From: Bradyrhizobium sp. Ec3.3
GTDB lineage: Bacteria > Pseudomonadota > Alphaproteobacteria > Rhizobiales > Xanthobacteraceae
Length of the DNA: 64,000 nt
NCBI RefSeq assembly: GCF_000472925.1
Contig: NZ_AXAS01000011.1
Location: forward strand, 1 to 64,000
Direction: 5' to 3'
Numbering within the stretch: position 1 is the stretch's first letter; each line of letters starts with the position of its first letter. The position numbers and the translations under genes are program-made. Below, one piece after another: positions 27,396 through 35,732 of the stretch. Under the pieces are notes generated by a model that did no database searches, had not been told where the DNA came from, and saw only the letters and a list, made by a program, of their open reading frames with translations.

Positions 27396-28001
27396 TTATC
27401 GGGCATGGCAGTTTTGCAGCAAGTAACGTAGGGCCGTAGCCAGTCCGGCGATCGGCACCGCTCCGCGGATGGTAGTCGGCTTGGTCCCGATTTCGACCGC
27501 AAGCTCGTTTGCTTTCTGCCAGTCGCTGGCTGCAAGCTTCGAGGCATCGGCCGGCAGGAGCAGCGCCACGCCACCCTGGATCACAGTTGCTTGGTACTCT
27601 GCCTGCCTTTCTCCTGCTACCAGCGTCACCTTCGGTTGCGTCGAGCGGGACAGTGGTTCGAGAACGATGAGCACAATTTCGATGCCGTCCTTCCCGCATT
27701 GCAGGTTTAACCCCGCAAGGCGCGCATCCGATTTGACACTATCGACGACGTGCATCACTGAAATGGCGTCGGCGCCGCCGTCAGGATTTCTGCTCTTGAC
27801 CAATCGCCATCCGCCCTCAAGCTGTGTCGACTGGCTGCCGGCCTCGACCTGCCTGAAAGCCTCTTCGTCGCAACGTCGACGCTGCTCGGCGTCGACGCCA
27901 GACGCGCAGTTCAGAATGCCCGGAGGCGGCGGCTCGGCTCGGCTGGAGCCATCGATCAACACCAAGAGAGCAGCGCTCAGCAGGAGTGGACGAACTATCA
28001 T
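27396..28001 (-). CDS. Exported protein of unknown function
   Basis: The N-terminus MIVRPLLLSAALLVLIDGSS ending RAEP is a signal peptide, and the mature part (about 175 residues) has three to four cysteines (ILNCASG, RRRCDEE, LNLQCGKDG). The pattern GWRLVKSRNPDGGADAISVM is reminiscent of IalB-type exported proteins, but the match is not strong enough to name it. GGAGG lies 14 bases before ATG 28001, so ATG 28040 or another nearby codon may be the true start. It lies between ExoP and a polymerase-like gene and probably belongs to their operon. Confidence 0.65.
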   Translation of the reverse strand: MIVRPLLLSAALLVLIDGSSRAEPPPPGILNCASGVDAEQRRRCDEEAFRQVEAGSQSTQLEGGWRLVKSRNPDGGADAISVMHVVDSVKSDARLAGLNLQCGKDGIEIVLIVLEPLSRSTQPKVTLVAGERQAEYQATVIQGGVALLLPADASKLAASDWQKANELAVEIGTKPTTIRGAVPIAGLATALRYLLQNCHAR

Positions 28002-28129
28002 AAGCGCAGACGTAACCTCCGCTGGAACCAAATGCTTCATGTCGTACTCAACGGCCCTGTCACAACATGATCCATTGCGCCGCATAACTCTGTGGTCGTT
28101 AGGGCGATAGCGCCAACCAAACTTGGACG

Positions 28130-30547
28130 TCAATCGACGTAACCGTACCTCTTGTAGTATCGATTGCGATAGTAGGCTGCGCCGTATGTATCGTAGCGGC
28201 TCATCACCGACACGTTCACCTTGTTCAGAACAGCACCGAGCAGACGCTCGCGCACAATCGGCGTTTCACTTAGCACGCGCTCGACGATATCCACCTTCGA
28301 CTTCGCCCATTCGATGACAAGAATATAGGAGTTAGCCAGCCCTCTGGTCGCCCGAACGTCGACGACCGGCGCCAGCGGACTAAGATCGAGCACGATGCGA
28401 TCATAGTGCTGGCGAAGCAATTGGAATAGGCTTTCCATCTCCTGGGAGGCTAGCAGGTCGCTCGAATTCGAGAAGCGCGATGTGACCGCACAAGGAAGAA
28501 AATGCAGACTTGTCTGGGGGTCGATCCAGACCACTTGCTTCCAGTCGACCTGACCGACGACGACGTGGATCAAGCCAGCCTGTGCAGTCGGCGTAAGCCT
28601 TGCGGTGAGGCTTGGGTTGCGAATGTCGCCGTCGATCAGCAGGGTACGGCAGCCGCTTTGGGCCAACGTCTGTGCCAGGGCTTCGCTGATGGTTGATTTG
28701 CCCTCGTTCGGAAGGGCGGAGGTAATTCCCAGAACCTTGTTGGAGGCCGAACCGAAATTTGCAAGATCGCTGGCCAGCTTGATGGACCGAAATCCTTCTG
28801 CGAAGCGCGAAAACGGGGCGTTGATCACGTACCGCCCGACGCTCTCCTCGGTCGAAAGCAGACGTTCGCGATGCGGCTCCGGATGGCTGGGACCCGGCGC
28901 CGATTCCCGGAGTGGCAACGTCGTGCCGGATCCGCTGTATCCCGGCGGTGCCTGCTGCGGTTTGGGCTTGGTGCGTTTACCGAACCGCCAGCCCGCCTTG
29001 CCGGGTTTCGCCGGAAGGGCGTTGACCACACCTTGCTCTATGACCGGAATTGAGGCCAGACAGCTGGTCTGCACAAATTGCTCAACTTGGGAAACAGTTC
29101 GGAAGACGCGATCCATCATGTCGAGCAAGATCGCGATGATACTCGCGAGAATTGATCCGCCCACGATTGCTGCAAGCAGGATAAGCGTCGTTTTTGGCGA
29201 CGTCTTGTTGGGAAGGGTCGACGCGGCCTGGGTGATCACCCTCGCTTCGGTAATGGGAAACGACTGCTGCTGAACCGAGACCATGTACAGCTGCAGGAAG
29301 TTGTCAGACAGCGCGCGGGCGCTCTGCGCGTTGCTTTCGAGATCCCTCAGGACGATTTGGGCCTGGCTGGTATTGTTCGACACCGCGATCGTATCGTTTA
29401 AGCTCTTCTGGCTGGACTCTTCTCGTGCCTTGGCGATTTCAAGGTCGCTCTTGTAAACCTCGGCCGTTCGTCGCAGTTCATCAATAATCGAGCGCCGGAT
29501 TTCGCGCATCTGGTTGCGCAAATTGACGACGGCCAGATGGGTCGATCCATATCGGTTCGACCAATCCGCCTGCTTGGCGTTGTACTCGAGATAGGTTTGG
29601 CGCAATTTTGTGATGACCGGGTTGGCCATCGTCTCGCTCACGGTCGCAAGGTCGTTCAGGATGACCGTCGAATCCTCGGTGTCCGCATTCAATATGGTGG
29701 TGATGCGTTCGAGCTTGGCTTGTGCCTCGGCCCGCTGGCTACGGGCCGTTGTCAGCGAAGTGTTGATTTCGGCGAGCTGCTGTTCGGTCAGTAGTCTCCC
29801 GCCTGCGTCGACGATGTTGTTCTTGGCCTTGAAGTCGGCGACGGCGCGTTCGGCGGTGGATGCCTGCGACCGCAATTCCTTTAATCGGTCCTGCAGCCAG
29901 ACCGCCGCCCGCCTGGATGCCTGATATTTCGACTCCAGCGAGTCCACGATATAGCCGTCGGCAACCGCGTTGGCGATCTGCGCGGCCTGCTCCTGCGACA
30001 ACGCCTGAAAGGCGATCTCGATTACATAGCTCGTGCCGACGCGTTTGATGCTGAGGCCGTTAGCAAAGCGAGCGAGAGCTACGCGCAGCAGTTGATCTTC
30101 CGTGGGCGGCTTCGACTCCGAAAAAAGTCGGTAAATCTGATCGCTAATGCTACTGAGCACTCCGCCGCCGTCGCTCATAAACTCTGGCGACTCGACAAGC
30201 TTCAGGTCCTTGATGACCTTGGAAGCGATCGCTTCGGACTTGAGGAGTTCGACCTGACTGTCGACCATCGCCGAGTCGATCGGATTGTCGCCGCCGCTGG
30301 TCGTAGCTTGCGTCTGCAGGCCCTGCATCTTGCGGCTGTCGATCATCAGGATGGCTGTGCCGGTATATCGTTTCGTTGCCGTGAACACGTAGACGCCGGC
30401 AAGAAAGATGCACAGGAGCAGCGTGAAAATGATTACGGGATACTGCCGGCTGCTCAGCGCAAGCGCAGATGAGATTGTCTGCTCCAGCGATGGGGCTTCG
30501 GGCGCAGTGGACTCGATCTGGTGAGACGTGATTTTTGTTTGAAGCAT
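28130..30547 (-). CDS. exoP: Polysaccharide co-polymerase and tyrosine autokinase (Wzc/ExoP type)
   Basis: This inner-membrane protein controls chain length and export of the polysaccharide. It has a Wzz-type domain with two membrane spans (about residues 35-60 and 440-465), a long periplasmic coiled coil (about 190-420), and a cytoplasmic BY-kinase domain. The kinase domain shows Walker A (ALPNEGKST), Walker A' (TLLIDGDIRNPS) and a Walker-B-like RIVLDLSPLAPVVD. The C-terminus carries eight tyrosines within the last 21 residues, the autophosphorylation cluster. The 805-residue length matches fused alphaproteobacterial proteins. It heads a minus-strand operon of four genes. Confidence 0.94.
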   Translation of the reverse strand: MLQTKITSHQIESTAPEAPSLEQTISSALALSSRQYPVIIFTLLLCIFLAGVYVFTATKRYTGTAILMIDSRKMQGLQTQATTSGGDNPIDSAMVDSQVELLKSEAIASKVIKDLKLVESPEFMSDGGGVLSSISDQIYRLFSESKPPTEDQLLRVALARFANGLSIKRVGTSYVIEIAFQALSQEQAAQIANAVADGYIVDSLESKYQASRRAAVWLQDRLKELRSQASTAERAVADFKAKNNIVDAGGRLLTEQQLAEINTSLTTARSQRAEAQAKLERITTILNADTEDSTVILNDLATVSETMANPVITKLRQTYLEYNAKQADWSNRYGSTHLAVVNLRNQMREIRRSIIDELRRTAEVYKSDLEIAKAREESSQKSLNDTIAVSNNTSQAQIVLRDLESNAQSARALSDNFLQLYMVSVQQQSFPITEARVITQAASTLPNKTSPKTTLILLAAIVGGSILASIIAILLDMMDRVFRTVSQVEQFVQTSCLASIPVIEQGVVNALPAKPGKAGWRFGKRTKPKPQQAPPGYSGSGTTLPLRESAPGPSHPEPHRERLLSTEESVGRYVINAPFSRFAEGFRSIKLASDLANFGSASNKVLGITSALPNEGKSTISEALAQTLAQSGCRTLLIDGDIRNPSLTARLTPTAQAGLIHVVVGQVDWKQVVWIDPQTSLHFLPCAVTSRFSNSSDLLASQEMESLFQLLRQHYDRIVLDLSPLAPVVDVRATRGLANSYILVIEWAKSKVDIVERVLSETPIVRERLLGAVLNKVNVSVMSRYDTYGAAYYRNRYYKRYGYVD

Positions 30548-31193
30548 CCGGCTCGCCTACGTGAACCTATTGTGGTTAGCGATCTGTGGCATCAAGGGCT
30601 GTACCGCCGCGCGGAATCTGTGAGCGTGTAACGCGCCGGGGCGAATTGGCTGACCGTCAGCAAGAGCTCGACACAGCAGATACGGTGGTCGAGATCGCCG
30701 CGCTCGTGAATTGACCGGTGCCGCCGACAACATCGGTGGAATAGCTAGTCGGATTGTTTGACAAGTTGTTGGCCAAGGAAGTTCCGTCAACGCTGCGGGC
30801 GCGATTGTCGGTTCCGCTCGCCGCAAAGTCGTCATAATGCGCATCTCCGCCAACCCCACCCTGGACCACGACTTTCAGGATGGTCTGCACGCTTTGAAGA
30901 TCATTGGTCCGCTGATCTGGTGGATCGACATCGAGCAGGTCCCATGCCGACCACGAGCAGGTCCCATGCCGACCAGATGAAACAGCACCGACGAACCTGC
31001 AAATTCTGCGATGCAATATCGGCCTGAGTGTGACCGACGGAGAAACCGCAATGGGCAAAAGGAGTTCCTGTCTCGACGTCGCGATCGAGTACGAACGGCC
31101 CGAGCCAAGTTTGGGAGTATCCGCTACGGTGGGGAGCGTCTGTTCCGAAGTTCCACCGCTGGATTGGTCGTGAACAGTCAAGCCGTCGGGATC
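30548..31193. other. Upstream region of exoP without a convincing gene
   Basis: This is 646 bases between exoP and the epimerase gene, both on the minus strand. A minus-strand frame (30657-31181) has a protein-like C-terminus (AASGTDNRARSVDGTSLANN) but no ribosome-binding site, and a 22-base duplication (not a multiple of three) lies inside it. It is probably a relic or chance frame. The exoP promoter should be here. Confidence 0.45.
30933..30976. repeat. Perfect 22-bp tandem duplication
   Basis: Two identical 22-base units stand head to tail (30933-30954 and 30955-30976); the core of each is GAGCAGGTCCCATGCCGACC. The length is not a multiple of three. Confidence 0.85.
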
Positions 31194-32177
31194 TCAATCA
31201 AAATCCTTGAAGGAGGATTCCCGCTTCCATTCCGCAAGCGAGCTTGCCAGGTCGTATTCGAATTTGAATCCGCTTGCGACCAGGCGCTTCGGCATAATGT
31301 TCGTAGAGAACCACAACTTCCTGATTCGGTCGCGATTGATGCCGGTCTTGATGCCGACAGCGTGCAGCATCTCGAATGGAAGCACGGCGAGATTCATCAG
31401 CCATACCGGAATCGTTATCGTTGGCCTGGCGTATTTGGCAGCTTGGGAGAATGCCGAACAAATCTCGCTGATCGTGTAGCGGTGCTCGTAGCAGAAATTG
31501 TAAATCGACAGGCTGTCGTTACGGGACGCCATGAAGAACATCGACGAGACCAGGTCCTTCACATAGCCGCACGACTTGATCGTGTCGGTCCTGCCGGGAT
31601 AGATGAAGGCTCGTCTTTCGAGAAGCCGAGACAATCGCGTGAAATTGCCCCGCTCGTAGTGCCCGTAAATAACAGCGGGACGAACGATAGTGAGCCGCCT
31701 GTCCGGGGCCTCCGACTGCCACAGACGATGGATCGCTTCGGCCGAGAGTTTGGAGCGTCCATAGGCGCTGACCGGCGCCGGCGTTGCATCCTCGTCAAGC
31801 GGCGCTTCGGTCGGGCCGTAGACCGATATGGAGCTGGTGAAGATGATATTCCGGTTACCCGTCTCGTTGGCAAATCGGCAAACATTCACCGCACCCAGCA
31901 CGTTTGTATAGTAGTAGTCGCCCTCCGGATGACCTGGAGTGACATGGATTGCAGCCAAATTGAAAATATCGGCAGGCATTCCGCCTCCGAGCGTTGGATC
32001 GACCCGCTCCCGAACGTCATGATGGACATATTCGACGCCATCGACGCGCGCCCTTGGCGTGCCGATGTCGACCGAGACGATCCGGTCGTAGCTCCTGGAG
32101 GCGACTAATCGCATCATCAGATGGGTGCCGATGAAGCCTGCGCCGCCGAACACGATAGCTTGGGTAGGATTGGACAT
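31194..32177 (-). CDS. NAD-dependent sugar epimerase/dehydratase (extended SDR)
   Basis: The Rossmann motif GGAGFIGTHL is at the N-terminus, the catalytic Ser-Ser/Tyr-x3-Lys pair appears as TSSISVYG and YGRSK, and the 327-residue length is usual for nucleotide-sugar epimerases. The substrate cannot be named. The protein lacks the strict signatures of GalE, RmlB or UXS. It lies downstream of the FkbH/ACP operon on the same strand with a 180-base gap, so it may be transcribed with it. Confidence 0.85.
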   Translation of the reverse strand: MSNPTQAIVFGGAGFIGTHLMMRLVASRSYDRIVSVDIGTPRARVDGVEYVHHDVRERVDPTLGGGMPADIFNLAAIHVTPGHPEGDYYYTNVLGAVNVCRFANETGNRNIIFTSSISVYGPTEAPLDEDATPAPVSAYGRSKLSAEAIHRLWQSEAPDRRLTIVRPAVIYGHYERGNFTRLSRLLERRAFIYPGRTDTIKSCGYVKDLVSSMFFMASRNDSLSIYNFCYEHRYTISEICSAFSQAAKYARPTITIPVWLMNLAVLPFEMLHAVGIKTGINRDRIRKLWFSTNIMPKRLVASGFKFEYDLASSLAEWKRESSFKDFD

Positions 32178-32359
32178 GTGCTTAGGGGGTCAACGTGCGT
32201 GAAGGTGCCGGATCAAGTGCGACGAATTTCCGGTCATAGCGTGTAAGTGACCGAGGACTCGAGGCACGCCAAAGCCGCATAGAATTCGGGCTGTGCGACT
32301 GGGGTAATGGGGCGGAGATCGTCGGTCATTCGTCTGCCAGAACCCTTTCGATCGGATGG

Positions 32360-32797
32360 TCAGACTGGGGCGCCGGTCTCCAGCATCTCGATGAGGCCAA
32401 AGCCGGCAACATGGTGAAACGACACTTTCCGGCCTCCAAACAAGACCGCCGGAGCAGGGGAACCCACGGGAACGATCTCGATTCCGGACGCCGCCAACGA
32501 CTCGAGCGCCAGTTCGGCATTTGGGCACGCGTAGCACAAATGATAGATCATGGAACCGGTTCGCTGGACGAGGTTGTCGATCGGAGAGGGGCCGTCACTC
32601 GGCCAGATAACCTCGACATCCGGCATCACGGGATGATGCCGCATGGCGAGGTTGACCCTTTGTATCGGATCAAAGGCCGAGTTTCCCGCGGTGTAGCCGA
32701 TCGAAGCCAAGTACTTAAACGCGGCTTCCGGGGATGCGACCGCGAGTCCCAGATGATGGAAGGCCAGTTCAGCTAGTGCAGGAACGACACAGCCCAC
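32360..32797 (-). CDS. VOC (glyoxalase/methylmalonyl-CoA-epimerase-like) metalloprotein
   Basis: The 145-residue protein shows two VOC modules with likely metal ligands: His in AFHHLGLAVASPEAAF, His in MIYHLCYACPNAE, His in VSFHHVAGFG and Glu in LIEMLE. The nearest known activity is epimerisation of acyl-CoA or acyl-ACP thioesters, but others exist in the family. A GTG start lies 10 bases after the ACP stop, so the two are translated together. This context suggests that it acts on the acyl group carried by the ACP. Confidence 0.8.
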   Translation of the reverse strand: MGCVVPALAELAFHHLGLAVASPEAAFKYLASIGYTAGNSAFDPIQRVNLAMRHHPVMPDVEVIWPSDGPSPIDNLVQRTGSMIYHLCYACPNAELALESLAASGIEIVPVGSPAPAVLFGGRKVSFHHVAGFGLIEMLETGAPV

Positions 32798-32807
32798 TTT
32801 TATGCTC

Positions 32808-33047
32808 TCATGCTTTCTTCTCGATTAGAGTGGCGAACTCTCCGACATTCTTGAGGTTTCCGATTTCTGAAGCGGAGAACTTCACGCCGAATGCCTTCGA
32901 GACCGCGAGGACCAAGCGGATGTGGGACAGGCTGTCCCAGCCATCGACGTCGTCCGCTGTGGTCTGCGGCGTGACACTCAATTCGTCCTCGTCAAACACC
33001 TCCCGAAAAATGGCAGTGAGCTTACCGTAGACCTGTGCCTTTTCCAT
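32808..33047 (-). CDS. Acyl carrier protein
   Basis: The 79-residue acidic helical protein has the phosphopantetheine attachment motif GWDSLSH, with Ser39 as the modified residue. AAGGAT precedes ATG 33047; the longer upstream frame has no such site. It is a stand-alone carrier lying between the SGNH and VOC genes in an operon with an FkbH-type enzyme, so it probably carries a glycerate-derived acyl unit rather than fatty acids. A phosphopantetheinyl transferase gene is not in the window. Confidence 0.92.
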   Translation of the reverse strand: MEKAQVYGKLTAIFREVFDEDELSVTPQTTADDVDGWDSLSHIRLVLAVSKAFGVKFSASEIGNLKNVGEFATLIEKKA

Positions 33048-33097
33048 TTGTTTTATCCTTCGTGATGGTGCCGGCCGTTCGGCTCGCGGATCGCGTC

Positions 33098-34237
33098 TCA
33101 ATTAGATTTCGGGACAGCCGATAGGCGTTCAGAAGACTGGAGGGTTGCAACCGGTGGTTTTGTATCGTCCTTCTCCTGGCAGACGAATGAGTTCAGCACC
33201 ATGGCGAGCCTGGTAGACCATACTTGAGCCAGGTGCCGCTTGGCGTGGACCTCGTCGGAGTAGTCCAGGTTCTCGTCGAGATCATCCATGCTCAGCGAGA
33301 CAAAGTTCGGGCGGCGGCCAAATTGCTGAACTATGTCCTTCAGGGCCTCTTGGTAACCTCGTTGGTAAGGGCTGGCATCCCGATGCCAGGCAGGGATCGG
33401 CAGATCCACAAGCACGACCTTCTCATCGGAGCCCAGCAGCGCCTCGATGGCATCCTTCAGCACGTCGACCTGCGCACGGGAAATTTCATCCTTGCCTCCC
33501 ATGCTCACTTTCCAATACTCCAGAGCCTCCTGCTGCTCTCGCTTTGACATAACTACGCTCTCGCGCTCGTCATCGGTGCGCTGCACGGAGGTCCGTCCGG
33601 TAAGGACCAAATTGACGCCGGCTCTGGCCTGGCGTGCGAGCTTTTCGAAGAGCAGGAACGGACGCAGCGCTGTCACGCCCCAGTCCAGCCATTTCGGCGG
33701 CAGCACCGCGACGGCTCCATCCGGCGTGCGGCGGTAGAAGCCATATCGGTATCGCTCGATATCGATGTCCGTTTCCCCGCGACGGCGGTCGGCGTCGGCG
33801 TATCTCACATCTGAATCGACAAACATGCCGAACCACGTGCCAATGACGAAGGTGTTGAGCCGGCGAACCTGCTCGTTCTGCACCTCATGCACCAGATCGA
33901 TCACTTGCTTGACTTCGGAAATGTTGGCGCCGCCCATCCCGAGATTGCTTACGCCGGCACAGCTGAGATTCGCCTGCACCATCGCCTGTCGGAAGCCGAC
34001 GCCGGTGTTTGACGCTCCGACGAGAATGACTTTCCTGTCAGAGTTGTCCAAAACGCTGCGGCCGAGGACAACATATTTGGGGACCGTCATGTAGAGGGTT
34101 CGTTCCGCGGCCTGGAAATCCCTCGGACCGCCCCCTGAAGGCTCTAGGAACACGAGGAACGACGCGCCGCCGAGCAGCGCGTAAAGAAAGGCGAATGACA
34201 ACAAGGTCAGCGCGGTCTGCCGAAGGATGTGTTTCAA
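33098..34237 (-). CDS. DltD/AlgX-like SGNH protein paired with the MBOAT
   Basis: The 379-residue protein has one N-terminal membrane anchor (TLLSFAFLYALLGGASFLVF) and a periplasmic SGNH-type domain. Block I is VILVGASNTGVG, with Ser76 as nucleophile. Block V near the C-terminus is DYSDEVHAKRH, giving the D-x-x-H pair. This layout is that of DltD and similar partners of MBOAT acyltransferases. The TTG start at 34237 lies one base after the MBOAT stop, with AAGG upstream, which shows translational coupling. I infer that it completes transfer of the acyl group to the glycan outside the membrane. Confidence 0.8.
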   Translation of the reverse strand: MKHILRQTALTLLSFAFLYALLGGASFLVFLEPSGGGPRDFQAAERTLYMTVPKYVVLGRSVLDNSDRKVILVGASNTGVGFRQAMVQANLSCAGVSNLGMGGANISEVKQVIDLVHEVQNEQVRRLNTFVIGTWFGMFVDSDVRYADADRRRGETDIDIERYRYGFYRRTPDGAVAVLPPKWLDWGVTALRPFLLFEKLARQARAGVNLVLTGRTSVQRTDDERESVVMSKREQQEALEYWKVSMGGKDEISRAQVDVLKDAIEALLGSDEKVVLVDLPIPAWHRDASPYQRGYQEALKDIVQQFGRRPNFVSLSMDDLDENLDYSDEVHAKRHLAQVWSTRLAMVLNSFVCQEKDDTKPPVATLQSSERLSAVPKSN

Positions 34238-34238
34238 G

Positions 34239-35732
34239 TCAAAATGCCTTGTAAACGAAGTCCGGAGCCTTGTGCAGCAGGGTAGCGACGGCAACGATTG
34301 CCATCATCTTGCTTGCCAGGGTTAAGTTCCTGACGATCTCCCCATTCTGGATCGCCGACAGAGAAAGTGGGATGTGTACACGTTCCCGGATTAGGTCGAG
34401 GGCCAGAGCAGCCATTGCGAAAGTCGCAATCAGTACGACGAACGTGCCTAATACGCCGGCGACACCGAGGCGCACCAGCAGGTCGGTGAATTGAGGCAAC
34501 TCCGTGACCCACAGGCAGGTGAGAGCGAGTGCGAAGTAGCCGACCGTCAGGCCTCTGGCAAAGTAGATGTAGGCGGTGGATCCGCTAAGCGCCCGATAGC
34601 GCTTTTTGCCCAGTCGCTTGATGCAGGCCTCCTGCCAGAGCTTGTTGATGCTCGCGCCTGCGCCCATCAGGAAGCCGTAGATGACGAATACCGCCGTGGT
34701 GCCGTGCCATACGCCCATGACCAGGAACGTGATGAAGAATGCGAGGACGCCCAGGTAAGCGGTCAGTGCAGGAGAGGGCAGCCATGCCATCAGAAACATC
34801 AGAAGCGGGTTGAACAGGTAGAACTTGAACCACTGTGACAGCGTCATGTGCCACCGCTGCCAGAATTCGAGGAAGCTGCTTGCCGTGAACGGTTTGTCGA
34901 AGTTCTCGGGCAATGACTGTCCGAGGAGGCCTCCGATACCGATAACGATGTCCATGTATCCAGAGAAATTGAAATAGAGATAGACCGTGTAGAGCGAGGC
35001 GGCCGTAGCGTAGATCGCACATAGCTTGAAGAAGGGCACAGGTGCCGCCTGTAACAATTGCGGGCTGAGAAACGTGAAGGCGTAGTCGGCGGTGGCGGCG
35101 ATAATGACGAATTTCACGTAGCCGGTGACAATTCTGGAAAACGCGCCGTAAACATTGGATGTGTCAGGCTTTACCGCAGCCTTTCCGTCCGTCTCGCTGA
35201 AATCTTGATAGCGCTGGATGGGACCGGAAACGAAACACAGAAAATTGCAAACATAGCGAAAAAACGCGAACGGGCCAATTCGCTCGACCAGATCTCCCGA
35301 CCGGACATCCACCATAATGTGCAATATCCGGAACAGGATGTAGGACAAGCCGATGGTCACGTAGGGGAACGGCAGGTGTCCAAGATCGTCGAAGAAAGAG
35401 AAGCGTTTCAGGTGAATATAAGAGCAGAGTACGGCGGCGACGCCGAGTGCCAACACGACAGACGCTCGGCGGACATAAAGCGTGCACACGCAAGCGTAGC
35501 CGAGCGCAAGGAAGGCGAACAGCGGCAACACTTGTGTGAAATCGGTCAGATAGCTGGCGATGAATATGGCATTTGCGGCCGCAAGGACCACTCGCCGATA
35601 CGGAACTGACTCACTGATGTGGAAAGCGACGATTGTCGCGGCGACGAAAGCGAAGAATATGGGCGATATAAGACTCATCGATGGAAAGCCCGGAGCTGTC
35701 TGAAATTGTATTGCAAGATTGATTCCAATCAC
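34239..35732 (-). CDS. MBOAT O-acyltransferase (DltB/AlgI type)
   Basis: This polytopic membrane protein of 497 residues has the MBOAT core WQRWHMTLSQWFKFYLFNPL (from residue 291) and the catalytic histidine His343 in GVWHGTTAVF. MBOAT proteins of this class pass an acyl group across the membrane to an exported polymer. The GTG start at 35732 overlaps the FkbH stop (GTGA), and an ATG 18 codons later is an alternative. Its neighbours are an FkbH enzyme, an ACP and a DltD-like protein. This suggests that the donor is an acyl-ACP, as in D-alanylation of teichoic acids. Confidence 0.92.
   Translation of the reverse strand: MIGINLAIQFQTAPGFPSMSLISPIFFAFVAATIVAFHISESVPYRRVVLAAANAIFIASYLTDFTQVLPLFAFLALGYACVCTLYVRRASVVLALGVAAVLCSYIHLKRFSFFDDLGHLPFPYVTIGLSYILFRILHIMVDVRSGDLVERIGPFAFFRYVCNFLCFVSGPIQRYQDFSETDGKAAVKPDTSNVYGAFSRIVTGYVKFVIIAATADYAFTFLSPQLLQAAPVPFFKLCAIYATAASLYTVYLYFNFSGYMDIVIGIGGLLGQSLPENFDKPFTASSFLEFWQRWHMTLSQWFKFYLFNPLLMFLMAWLPSPALTAYLGVLAFFITFLVMGVWHGTTAVFVIYGFLMGAGASINKLWQEACIKRLGKKRYRALSGSTAYIYFARGLTVGYFALALTCLWVTELPQFTDLLVRLGVAGVLGTFVVLIATFAMAALALDLIRERVHIPLSLSAIQNGEIVRNLTLASKMMAIVAVATLLHKAPDFVYKAF

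Noticed and set aside
30657..31181. Minus-strand frame upstream of exoP with a protein-like C-terminus
   Set aside because: No ribosome-binding site, a 22-base duplication inside it shifts the frame, and no recognisable family. Treated as intergenic or relic.
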